In this document: positions 1 through 6,211 of the stretch, in pieces
Layout of the letters: the number at the start of each line of letters is the position of its first letter
Numbering within the stretch: position 1 is the first letter of the stretch
Source: an uncultured Clostridia bacterium
Lineage (GTDB): Bacteria > Bacillota > Clostridia > Lachnospirales > Lachnospiraceae
Assembly: GCA_946405675.1 (NCBI GenBank)
Contig: CAMJIC010000148.1
Location: 1-6,357, forward strand
Direction: 5' to 3'
DNA length: 6,357 bases
The notes under the pieces: model-generated
What the model was told of the DNA's origin: nothing
Seen by the model: only the letters and a program-made list of their open reading frames with translations
The model's database searches: none
Made by a program: the position numbers and the translations under genes

Positions 1-128
1 CCGGCGGATACTCCAATCCAAAGACCGGGGATGATACGCCGATTGCAGCTTTCCTGGTGATGGCGCTCATGGCCCTTGGCTCAATTGCAGCCATCCTGGC
101 CATCCGGAAAAAGAGGAGGGTATCGTAA
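1..128 (+). CDS. C-terminus of a sortase-anchored cell-wall surface protein (5' partial)
   Basis: Only the last 41 residues are present, read in the frame beginning at base 3 and ending with TAA at 126-128. They form a complete cell-wall sorting signal: the pentapeptide NPKTG followed by DD, a hydrophobic stretch of about 20 residues rich in Ala, Leu, Ile and Met, and a basic tail (RKKRRVS). In this signal class a sortase cuts between Thr and Gly and links the protein to peptidoglycan. An N/S/P-PxTG form, rather than LPxTG, is typical of surface proteins in Clostridia and may suit a class B-type sortase; that assignment is inference. The body of the protein lies outside the window, so adhesin, pilin or enzyme cannot be distinguished. 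Its place directly before a conjugation operon suggests element-encoded surface cargo, perhaps aiding mating contact. Confidence 0.85.
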   Translation, partial: GGYSNPKTGDDTPIAAFLVMALMALGSIAAILAIRKKRRVS

Positions 129-178
129 AGGCCGCCCGGCATTGTGAGCGGATGACAGACACATAGTCAGAATCATAA

Positions 179-222
179 GGCCATCAGAGAAGCACAGCAG
201 GCGCTGTGTTTTTTTGATGGCC
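179..222 (+). terminator. 20-bp hairpin with internal T7 tract, probable intrinsic terminator
   Basis: The core is CACAGC (193-198), loop AGGC (199-202) and GCTGTG (203-208), followed at once by seven T (209-215): a classic rho-independent layout, 50 nt after the stop of the surface-protein gene. The pairing continues outward. AGAAG-type bases 186-192 can pair with the T tract through A-U and G-U pairs, and GGCCATC (179-185) pairs perfectly with GATGGCC (216-222). The whole 44 nt can therefore fold as 20 continuous pairs with a 4-nt loop. In transcripts that read through, the outer arm ends two bases before the AAAGGA ribosome binding site of the next gene, so it could also influence expression of the conjugation operon. 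The terminator role is well supported; the regulatory role is inference. Confidence 0.75.
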
Positions 223-224
223 GG

Positions 225-230
225 AAAGGA
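225..230 (+). promoter_or_regulatory. Ribosome binding site of the first T4SS gene
   Basis: AAAGGA lies 6 nt before the ATG at 237 and supports that start. It is weaker than the AAGGAGG sites downstream and begins only two bases after the 44-nt hairpin, so the fold of the leader RNA could affect its access. Confidence 0.6.
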
Positions 231-236
231 CAGATC

Positions 237-533
237 ATGAGAAAAGACAGAAGGAAACATTTTATTACGGCAGCCATGACGATGCTGATGACTGCTTATT
301 TATCCATGAACAGCATGGCAGCGGAGGCGGTCACATCCAAGATCAATTCCCTCTATGATATCGTTCTCGGCATCATTACGGCCGCCGGCGTGATCGTACT
401 GGCCTGGGGAATCTTCGAGTTCGCCAGCGCCTACCAGAGCAGGGACACTGCCCAGCAGACGGATTCGCTGAAAAAGGTCGTTTCAGGGATCATCATGGTA
501 GCGGCGCCGACCATCATCAACCTCCTGAAGTAA
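237..533 (+). CDS. Maff2/VirB2-like small membrane protein of a conjugative element
   Basis: A 98-residue protein. The N-terminus looks like a signal peptide: basic MRKDRRK, a hydrophobic stretch at about 9-24, and a possible cleavage region SMAAEA near residues 26-31. Two further membrane segments follow at about 41-62 (YDIVLGI...AWGIFEF) and 80-97 (KKVVSGI...TIINLL), separated by a polar loop with QSRDTAQQTDS. Signal peptide plus two helices is the layout of VirB2/TrbC pilins. The AWGIFEFASAY and GIIMVAAPTIINLL regions resemble the Maff2 mobile-element family, usually found just before the VirB6-like gene of Tn1549-type elements, as here. Maff2 proteins I recall are shorter and lack the leader. 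The likely role is a pilin-like or channel subunit in the membrane; that role is inferred. The next gene starts 15 nt downstream, so the two are probably co-transcribed. Confidence 0.75.
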   Translation: MRKDRRKHFITAAMTMLMTAYLSMNSMAAEAVTSKINSLYDIVLGIITAAGVIVLAWGIFEFASAYQSRDTAQQTDSLKKVVSGIIMVAAPTIINLLK

Positions 534-548
534 GAAGGAGGGCATGCC

Positions 549-1460
549 ATGGGACTGATCAGCGGAGCGATCGATTCGGCGCTTGAGAGCATAGGAACCT
601 CCATGCTGAATGGCGGGGAATGGTTTATCCAGGCGGGCTATAAGATGTGGCAGCAATGCAGCAGCATCACGCTGACCTATGTAGAGCGCAATCCCATGAG
701 CCAGGCAAGCGCCTGGGGGATCGTCACCGGCGGGATCTTCACGATCTCCATGGCGGTGGCGGCATCCCTGAGCGTACTGTTCTTTGTGCTCGGCTGGCTG
801 AGGGAATCGATCGACATCAGAAACACATTTACACTGGAAAACATGTTCCGGTTCTTTATCCGGTACGCCATTACCGCTTCGCTGATCGTGAACTCGCTGT
901 CTGTTGTCACTGCGATCACGCAGTGCGCCAGCGCAGTGGTCAGTACGATCAGCGTGGAGACCTCCGGTGATGACATGAAGGGAGCGTTTGACGAACTGAA
1001 GGAAACACTGGAGAAGGATGATGAAGCGGACGGGGGTATGTACCTTGCATACGGCTTCTGCGGCCTGATCGGAGGCCTGATCGGAGGCATGGTGATCATC
1101 GTCTGTGGGGTGAGCATAGTACTGGCGGTTTTGTCCAGGCTGTTCAAGCTGCTTTTATGCATCCCGTTTGCGCCGGTAGCCTTCGCGGGCTTTGCCGGTG
1201 GAGGGGAATTCTCGCAGTCGGGGATCGCATGGATCCGGACGTTCATCGGCTACGCCCTGGAGGCAGTGGTCATAGCGCTCGCCATTACGATCAGCTTCGG
1301 ACTGTTTAAGGACGCCTCCCTGTTTTCCACGGGAAGCAAAGACACCGGCGTGGTGGCGATGGTGCTGATGATCTGTGAATACTGCATGCCGATGATCACG
1401 GCAAGCGCCTGTGTGAAAGGAGCAGAGATCACGGTGAGGCGGTGCCTGGGACTGGGATAA
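549..1460 (+). CDS. VirB6/TrbL-like polytopic T4SS channel protein
   Basis: A 303-residue integral membrane protein. A strong AAGGAGG (535-541) sits 7 nt before the ATG. An amphipathic N-terminus of about 50 residues precedes hydrophobic segments near 56-82, 104-125, 165-212 (probably two helices), 233-252 and 266-290. An acidic, charged stretch at about 138-160 (DELKETLEKDDEADGG) is probably a loop between membrane blocks. The central helix carries a glycine zipper, GLIGGLIGG (172-180). No enzyme motif is visible. Size, topology and position between the Maff2-like and PrgI genes match the VirB6/TrbL-like component of Firmicute conjugative elements, which would form the inner part of the transfer channel. 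The assignment rests on topology and context, because VirB6 proteins diverge strongly in sequence. TAA is at 1458-1460, followed by a 35-nt spacer. Confidence 0.78.
   Translation: MGLISGAIDSALESIGTSMLNGGEWFIQAGYKMWQQCSSITLTYVERNPMSQASAWGIVTGGIFTISMAVAASLSVLFFVLGWLRESIDIRNTFTLENMFRFFIRYAITASLIVNSLSVVTAITQCASAVVSTISVETSGDDMKGAFDELKETLEKDDEADGGMYLAYGFCGLIGGLIGGMVIIVCGVSIVLAVLSRLFKLLLCIPFAPVAFAGFAGGGEFSQSGIAWIRTFIGYALEAVVIALAITISFGLFKDASLFSTGSKDTGVVAMVLMICEYCMPMITASACVKGAEITVRRCLGLG
1062..1088 (+). repeat. Exact 12-nt tandem duplication inside the VirB6-like gene
   Basis: The unit GGCCTGATCGGA occurs twice head to tail (1062-1073 and 1074-1085), followed by a further GGC. It is in frame and encodes GLIG twice, giving Gly172, Gly176 and Gly180 at four-residue spacing, a GxxxGxxxG helix-packing pattern. 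The identical codons suggest a recent in-frame duplication, although such a short repeat could be conserved by chance. Confidence 0.7.
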
Positions 1461-1495
1461 GAAACGGAAAAAACAGAAGATAAGGAGCAAAAACA

Positions 1496-1927
1496 ATGAT
1501 GATACAGGTGAATGAAAACATCGATGAATACAGGGAGGATTTTTATAAAGGCCTGACACTGAGACAGACCCTGTTTTCGGGAGGGGCGGTTGCTGCAGGC
1601 GCTGCGGCATTCCTGTTCCTTCATATAGTGATCGGCCTGCCGCAGTCCATTGCCCTGTATGCGGCACTTCCGGCCGTATTCCCGATTGCTGCGGCAGGTT
1701 TTCTGAAGATCCACGGTATGACCCTGACGCAGTACCTGAAGGCAAGAAGGAATGTCAGGGAACACCCTGTTTACTACTTCAAGCCTGCCCTGATCGGGAT
1801 GATGGAAAAAGAAGACGGGACATACGGGCATAAGAATGCCGGACAGGGCGGAGGAAAGAAACTGAAAAAGAAACAGCAAAAAAAGCAGAAGATCATACTG
1901 ATATCGGAAGGGGATGAGGGCACATGA
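1496..1927 (+). CDS. PrgI-family T4SS membrane protein
   Basis: A 143-residue protein. AAGGAG (1482-1487) lies 8 nt before the first ATG; a second ATG follows directly at 1499 but is spaced less well. The N-terminus (VNENIDEYREDFYKGLTLRQ) matches the PrgI-family opening, where a short polar beta-like segment leads into a 'GLSLRQ'-type turn. Two membrane helices follow at about 27-47 and 52-70, then FLKIHGMTLTQYLKA, which resembles the conserved 'GFFxxxGMTxEQF' after the second helix. The C-terminus has a Lys/Gln-rich stretch (about 118-132, GGGKKLKKKQQKKQK) that looks like an extension beyond the family core and probably lies in the cytoplasm. PrgI proteins are small inner-membrane T4SS parts encoded next to VirB4 and are thought to act with it, like VirB3. 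The stop overlaps the VirB4 start as ATGA (1924-1927), which suggests translational coupling. Confidence 0.88.
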   Translation: MMIQVNENIDEYREDFYKGLTLRQTLFSGGAVAAGAAAFLFLHIVIGLPQSIALYAALPAVFPIAAAGFLKIHGMTLTQYLKARRNVREHPVYYFKPALIGMMEKEDGTYGHKNAGQGGGKKLKKKQQKKQKIILISEGDEGT

Positions 1928-4395
1928 CAAAGATGCAGGAATCAATCTACAGGACGGACAGGATCTGGCCGCTCCCCTCGTCCACGCAGGAATTCATGCA
2001 GATCTACGGGATGAGCAGGGACGGGATCTGCCAGCTTGAGAAGAAGCCCCAGGGCGCGGACGTTACCTTTGATAAGGCATACGCTTTCCTGGATACAAAC
2101 TTTGCCACCATGAATGACGCTGAAAAGGATGAACTGATCGCGCAGTATTCGGTTCTGCTTGCGGGACTGAGCGCACAGTTCAAGATCCTGACGATCAGTA
2201 ATTCGATCGATGCGGACCGGATCCGCAGGGAGATCTGCATCAACACTCCGTCACAGATGGACGCCCTGGCGGATTCTTTCAACCATTACATTGAAAAAAG
2301 CCTGACGGAAGGCTGCAGCGGGCTGGAACAGACACATCTCTTTGTGATCTCCTGCAAAAGGAAGGATCTTCTGCATGCCAGGGATTTCTTCCGTTCGATC
2401 GAAGGAAACCTCAGGGAGAACTTCCGCTCCCTGCAGAGCGCGCTGGTTCCCCTGGACGCCGCCGGAAGGCTCAAATACCTTGCAGAATACTATTGCCTTG
2501 GGGATATCCCGAGGCCGGAAGAGGAGATAAGGGAGTACCTGCAAAGCGGCAGGGACTGGAAAGACCTTGTAAGCCCGGGCGTGATCAGGAACTGGCAGGA
2601 TGAGTACGGCACGTTTGACGGAATGACGCTGCAGATGGATGAGAAGTACATGCGCGTGCTCCACCTGCCCAGGTTCCCGAACGGGATCAATCCGGATATC
2701 ATGCGCAGGCTTATGGGCTGCCGGCTGGCGTGCTGTGTCACGATCGATGTCTCACCGATCCCGCAGACCGTTGCCAGGAAATACCTGGATGACGTCTATA
2801 TGATGATCGGCCGCACGATCGAGAAACAGCAGGAAACCCGGAACAGGGCAGGAGCCTTTTCCTCGGACGTCTCATATGAGGCAAGGCACCAGAGGGATGT
2901 GGTCGAGGGCATTAAGGATATCCTGAATGACAACAATGAATCCCTCTACTATGCCGGGGTTTATGCGCTTATCAGCGCGGAAAGCAAGAAGGAACTGGAC
3001 AACGCGTGCATGACATTCACGCAGGCAGCCGAAGGGGAGGGCTTCGTATTCAGGCCGGTCATGTTCAACCAGACGGACGCTTTTCTCACGGCCGGGCCGA
3101 CCGGGAGCCGGTTCTGCTTTACCATGCAGCCGATCCTGACGCAGCCCCTTGCCGGGATGACACCGTTCATCGTCCATGAACTGTACGATGCAGGGGGGAT
3201 CGTCTACGGGATCAACCAGGTCAGCGGGAACGTGCTGGTCGGGGACCGGCGCAATCTCATCAACGGGAATGGCTTCATCATCGGATCCTCCGGAGGCGGG
3301 AAGGGCATCATGACAAAGATCATCATCATCCAGATCGTAAAAAAGCTTCTGGGAAAGCTGATCATTGTCGTACCGGGGCCGGAATACAGAGCACCGTGTG
3401 AATACCTGGGCGGAACCTACATCGATTTTTCAGTTGAGTCGGACAACCATATCAATCCGCTCTCGATTGACAACTATGAATATGCGGAGAATAAGACGGC
3501 CTTCCTGAAGGACAAGACCAACCTGATGCTCTCGATCTTCTCACAGATCAAGGGCAACAATATAACCCCGCAGGACAATTCCCTGATCGGCAGGGTCATC
3601 ACCCTGATCTATGAAGGGCTTGGAAAGAAGGGGTTCAAAGAGCCGACGCTGGTTGAATTCTACCAGACAATGAAGATGCAGCCTGAAGAGCGCGCCCAGG
3701 ACCTGGCGCTTTCCATGGAACTGTTCGTCAACGGGCCCATGAATATGTTCGCAAAGCACACAAACATCAAAGTCAGCAACGACCTGGTCGTCTATGCCAT
3801 GGAAGGCATGGACCGCAGCCAGTCAGGGATCGGAGTAACAATCATGCTTGAGAATATCCGCTCCGAATTTGCGAAGAATGCCAAGAACGGAGATCCTACT
3901 TACCTGTTTGTGGACGAGGCCCATGAACTGACGCACAGCCCGTACTCGGCGGCGATCCTGGAGAAGATCTGGAGGGAAGTGAGGAAGCTCGGCGGGTTCT
4001 GTACCGCCATCACGCAGAATGTTGCCGACCTTGTGGCAAACCCTGCCGCAGAGGCCATGCTGTGCAACAGTGAATTCCTGATCCTTTACAACCTGAAGGA
4101 AGCCGAGAGGGACCTTCTGCAGAATGAGTTGGGGATCTCACCCAACCTGATGCAGTACCTTACCAACGCGCCGAGCGGATGCGGGCTTATCAAGTTCGGG
4201 GAAAAGATCATACCCATTGATTCCAGGATCCCGAAGGACGGGCTTATGTACGAACTCCTCAACACCAATTTCCATGAGATCAGCAGGAAGCAGAAAAAGC
4301 TTATGGATAAAGAATTCGGCAACGGGGAAGAATACTTCAGGAAGATCTCAGAGAGAAGAACACCAGGGGAGGGAGAAGAATATGGAGATCCGTAA
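1924..4395 (+). CDS. virB4: VirB4-family conjugation ATPase with atypical Walker A
   Basis: An 823-residue protein, the usual size for VirB4. The N-terminal part (about 1-400) would be the VirB4/TrbE/CagE-type membrane- and partner-binding region; the C-terminal part (about 440-770) is the AAA-type motor. The P-loop is GSSGGGKG at 454-461. Lys460 is present, but the next residue is Gly461 instead of the Ser/Thr that normally binds magnesium. Downstream, VVPGPEY (482-488) stands where related proteins usually have a DPExEY-type strand. NPLSI follows at 511-515, as in this family. Walker B is intact (LFVDEAHEL from residue 661, Asp664-Glu665), and a TAITQN sensor-like motif contains Gln698. The start at 1924 is supported by the ATGA overlap with prgI and a GATGAGG upstream. 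VirB4 powers T4SS assembly and transfer at the inner membrane. Family assignment is firm; full ATPase activity is less certain. Confidence 0.93.
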   Translation: MTKMQESIYRTDRIWPLPSSTQEFMQIYGMSRDGICQLEKKPQGADVTFDKAYAFLDTNFATMNDAEKDELIAQYSVLLAGLSAQFKILTISNSIDADRIRREICINTPSQMDALADSFNHYIEKSLTEGCSGLEQTHLFVISCKRKDLLHARDFFRSIEGNLRENFRSLQSALVPLDAAGRLKYLAEYYCLGDIPRPEEEIREYLQSGRDWKDLVSPGVIRNWQDEYGTFDGMTLQMDEKYMRVLHLPRFPNGINPDIMRRLMGCRLACCVTIDVSPIPQTVARKYLDDVYMMIGRTIEKQQETRNRAGAFSSDVSYEARHQRDVVEGIKDILNDNNESLYYAGVYALISAESKKELDNACMTFTQAAEGEGFVFRPVMFNQTDAFLTAGPTGSRFCFTMQPILTQPLAGMTPFIVHELYDAGGIVYGINQVSGNVLVGDRRNLINGNGFIIGSSGGGKGIMTKIIIIQIVKKLLGKLIIVVPGPEYRAPCEYLGGTYIDFSVESDNHINPLSIDNYEYAENKTAFLKDKTNLMLSIFSQIKGNNITPQDNSLIGRVITLIYEGLGKKGFKEPTLVEFYQTMKMQPEERAQDLALSMELFVNGPMNMFAKHTNIKVSNDLVVYAMEGMDRSQSGIGVTIMLENIRSEFAKNAKNGDPTYLFVDEAHELTHSPYSAAILEKIWREVRKLGGFCTAITQNVADLVANPAAEAMLCNSEFLILYNLKEAERDLLQNELGISPNLMQYLTNAPSGCGLIKFGEKIIPIDSRIPKDGLMYELLNTNFHEISRKQKKLMDKEFGNGEEYFRKISERRTPGEGEEYGDP
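4368..4372 (+). promoter_or_regulatory. Ribosome binding site fixing the NlpC/SleB gene start
   Basis: GGAGG within a GGGGAGGG run lies 9 nt before the ATG at 4382, inside the end of the VirB4 gene. It supports a start at 4382 rather than the farther upstream in-frame ATG at 4217, which would add 55 residues that only mirror VirB4 coding sequence in another frame. Confidence 0.75.
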
Positions 4396-6199
4396 GATCA
4401 GAGACGCATCGTCCCTTTCGCTCAGGAAAAGGCAGGTCAGAAGGAGCAGGGACGGAGTGAGGAGAAAAGGAGGGCCTCCTGCATATGTGCAGAGGGCAAG
4501 GGCGTCCCCGGGAACGGGCAAAAACGCTGCACATTCCGTCAGGAAACCGGCGGGCCGCTATGTCCGGGGGAGCATGACCGGCATCCCGGATGAAGTGGTC
4601 ATGGACCTCTCCGACAGGGAGATTGAAACATTTGACAAGCTTCCGCCTGCAAAACAGAAAGCACTGATCAGGAAAGCGAAAAACAGGGCAGAGAGAGCAT
4701 ATATGAGCCATTCTTCAGATGCAGATGCACCGGAGAATGGCTCTTCTCATGCTGCGGTTTCCAAAAGCAGGAGAAGAATGCCGGATACAGGGAATTACCA
4801 TGTGCACGGCAGAAATGGCACAGACAGAGGGGGCTGGAAGATATGGAGGAGGGAGCAGATGGTCTCCTTCTTCAGGAGACCCGGAAACAGCAGCAAGGCG
4901 GAGGAGATGGAAAATGGTCCTGCCGGCACTGTTCCGATACAGCAGACAGGGAGCCGGGAGATGCATCCGGACCCGGGCCGTAAAGGTGCAGACCGGGGCA
5001 GGGAGGAAGGAAAAGACCCCAAGCATGCGGTTTTTCTCAAAGAACTCAGGAGGGGGATAGCCGCGGCTGAGCGCACATCCCGGGCGCGTGAAGGGCAGAA
5101 AAGGGAGATGAGGGAGCAATGGGCGGCAGAACAGGCAGAGAGGGAGAGGGTAAAAGACTTCCTGGCAGTTTCGGCAAAAAGCATTACCCGGAGGATCACA
5201 GAGACAGCCGCACAGGTGAAAAAGGCGATTATTTCCGGGAGCAGGCTGAAACTTCTTCTGGTACTGGGGCCGGTCGGGCTCCTTGTCATCATGCTTTGCC
5301 TTTTGATGTCCATGGTGAGCGTGACCAGCACTTCGCAGGAAGTCACATACGCAGCATTCGGGGAGGAGATCGTAGCTTACGCCAAGGAATGGATCGGAGT
5401 GACGAAGTATATCCTGGGAGCCGGAAGGAATTACGAAACGGACTGGCAGGATTACACGGACTGTTCCGGATTTGTGCACGGCGTGTACTCCCACTTCGGT
5501 TATGAGATCGGCGGCAATACCAACGCGATGGAAGATGCGGCCGGCACTGTGATCGAAACAAACTCCCTGGACCTGGCGCTCCCGGGGGACATCATCCTCT
5601 TCTATACCGGGAAGATCGGGCACCACTATTCAACGCATGTAGCGATCTACGCAGGGGACGGAAAGATGATCCACTGCTCCGGAGGCGCCGCGAACGTCAG
5701 CCCGGAAACAGCAGGAAGGGGAGTCTGCTGGGGAAGGGTCGAAAATGACGGCCGGCAATGGGAAGTACGCCGGGTCATTCCGGAGGGGGTGATCGCGGGA
5801 ACGGGAAGCGGAGGCCACAGGGTAGATCCGACCAGGTATACGCAAAGAGAGCTGGAACTGATCTGGGCAGTCGTAGCCCAGGAGGATAACGGCAGCTATG
5901 ACGGCGCCCTGGCAGTCATATCCTGTGCCATGAACCGCACGGAATCACCAAACTGGAGCTATCTGGGCAGTACAGCCATGCAGCAACTGACGGCATACGG
6001 CCAGTTCTGCTACAGCATGGATGATTACTGGCGCCCACGGTTGGGAGGAAATGTCCCAACATACGTCAAGCAGGCAGTCAGTGACTGCCTGGAGAAAGGA
6101 ATACGGAACCATTCATTTACAAGTTTTCGAAGCACAAAAGGCAAAGTGACCGGACCCAATGCCGTGCAGATCGGCGGGAACTGGTTCTTTGGGAACTAA
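4382..6199 (+). CDS. Membrane-anchored cell-wall hydrolase: NlpC/P60 peptidase plus SleB-like domain (CD1108-like)
   Basis: A 605-residue protein starting with MEIRKIRD and overlapping the VirB4 gene by 14 nt. Residues 1-288 are polar and strongly basic, with a likely coiled coil at about 218-285, and are probably cytoplasmic. One membrane helix follows at about 291-313. Outside the membrane, residues about 325-465 form an NlpC/P60 (C40) domain. Its catalytic set would be Cys361 (DCSGF), His419 (THVAIY) and His431 (IHCSG), with the family's PGDIILF also present. Residues about 490-605 resemble the SleB/CwlJ 'Hydrolase_2' domain: VVAQED...LAVISCAMNR aligns with the family's 'VVYAEARGE...AVILNR', placing Glu501 at the catalytic glutamate, and IGGNWFFGN matches the C-terminal 'IGxHxFY'. 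Together they would cut peptide stems and glycan strands to let the conjugation channel through, the job of VirB1 or Tn916 Orf14. Position after virB4 matches CD1108-type proteins. SleB activity is inferred. Confidence 0.88.
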   Translation: MEIRKIRDASSLSLRKRQVRRSRDGVRRKGGPPAYVQRARASPGTGKNAAHSVRKPAGRYVRGSMTGIPDEVVMDLSDREIETFDKLPPAKQKALIRKAKNRAERAYMSHSSDADAPENGSSHAAVSKSRRRMPDTGNYHVHGRNGTDRGGWKIWRREQMVSFFRRPGNSSKAEEMENGPAGTVPIQQTGSREMHPDPGRKGADRGREEGKDPKHAVFLKELRRGIAAAERTSRAREGQKREMREQWAAEQAERERVKDFLAVSAKSITRRITETAAQVKKAIISGSRLKLLLVLGPVGLLVIMLCLLMSMVSVTSTSQEVTYAAFGEEIVAYAKEWIGVTKYILGAGRNYETDWQDYTDCSGFVHGVYSHFGYEIGGNTNAMEDAAGTVIETNSLDLALPGDIILFYTGKIGHHYSTHVAIYAGDGKMIHCSGGAANVSPETAGRGVCWGRVENDGRQWEVRRVIPEGVIAGTGSGGHRVDPTRYTQRELELIWAVVAQEDNGSYDGALAVISCAMNRTESPNWSYLGSTAMQQLTAYGQFCYSMDDYWRPRLGGNVPTYVKQAVSDCLEKGIRNHSFTSFRSTKGKVTGPNAVQIGGNWFFGN

Positions 6200-6204
6200 G
6201 GAGG
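6198..6204 (+). promoter_or_regulatory. Ribosome binding site overlapping a stop codon
   Basis: A full AAGGAGG starts within the TAA stop of the hydrolase gene and lies 7 nt before the ATG at 6212. This arrangement suggests that ribosomes ending the hydrolase can pass directly to the next gene. Confidence 0.8.
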
Positions 6205-6211
6205 ATAGAAG

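Noticed and set aside
142..173. Possible promoter for the T4SS operon (TTGTGA as -35 with CATAGT or CAGAAT as -10)
   Set aside because: Spacings are 14 or 20 nt and the -10 matches are poor, so no promoter can be supported from sequence alone.
677..1246. 189-codon open frame on the minus strand
   Set aside because: Antisense to the VirB6-like gene; Ser/Thr/Pro-rich low-complexity product with no supported start, judged a shadow.
1461..1495. Spacer between the VirB6-like gene and prgI as a terminator or small gene
   Set aside because: It is A-rich with no inverted repeat and only holds the prgI ribosome binding site.
1155..1945. Two overlapping minus-strand open frames (196 and 231 codons)
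   Set aside because: They run antisense across the end of the VirB6-like gene and across prgI, with no recognisable domains; the forward genes are well identified.
4217..4381. Upstream in-frame extension of the hydrolase gene to the ATG at 4217
   Set aside because: The extra 55 residues lie wholly inside the VirB4 coding region, show no recognisable signal or domain, and the ATG at 4382 has a good ribosome binding site.
4715..5626. 303-codon open frame on the minus strand
   Set aside because: It lies antisense to the hydrolase gene, has a Pro/His/Cys/Arg-rich composition with no family resemblance, and is best explained as a codon-bias shadow.
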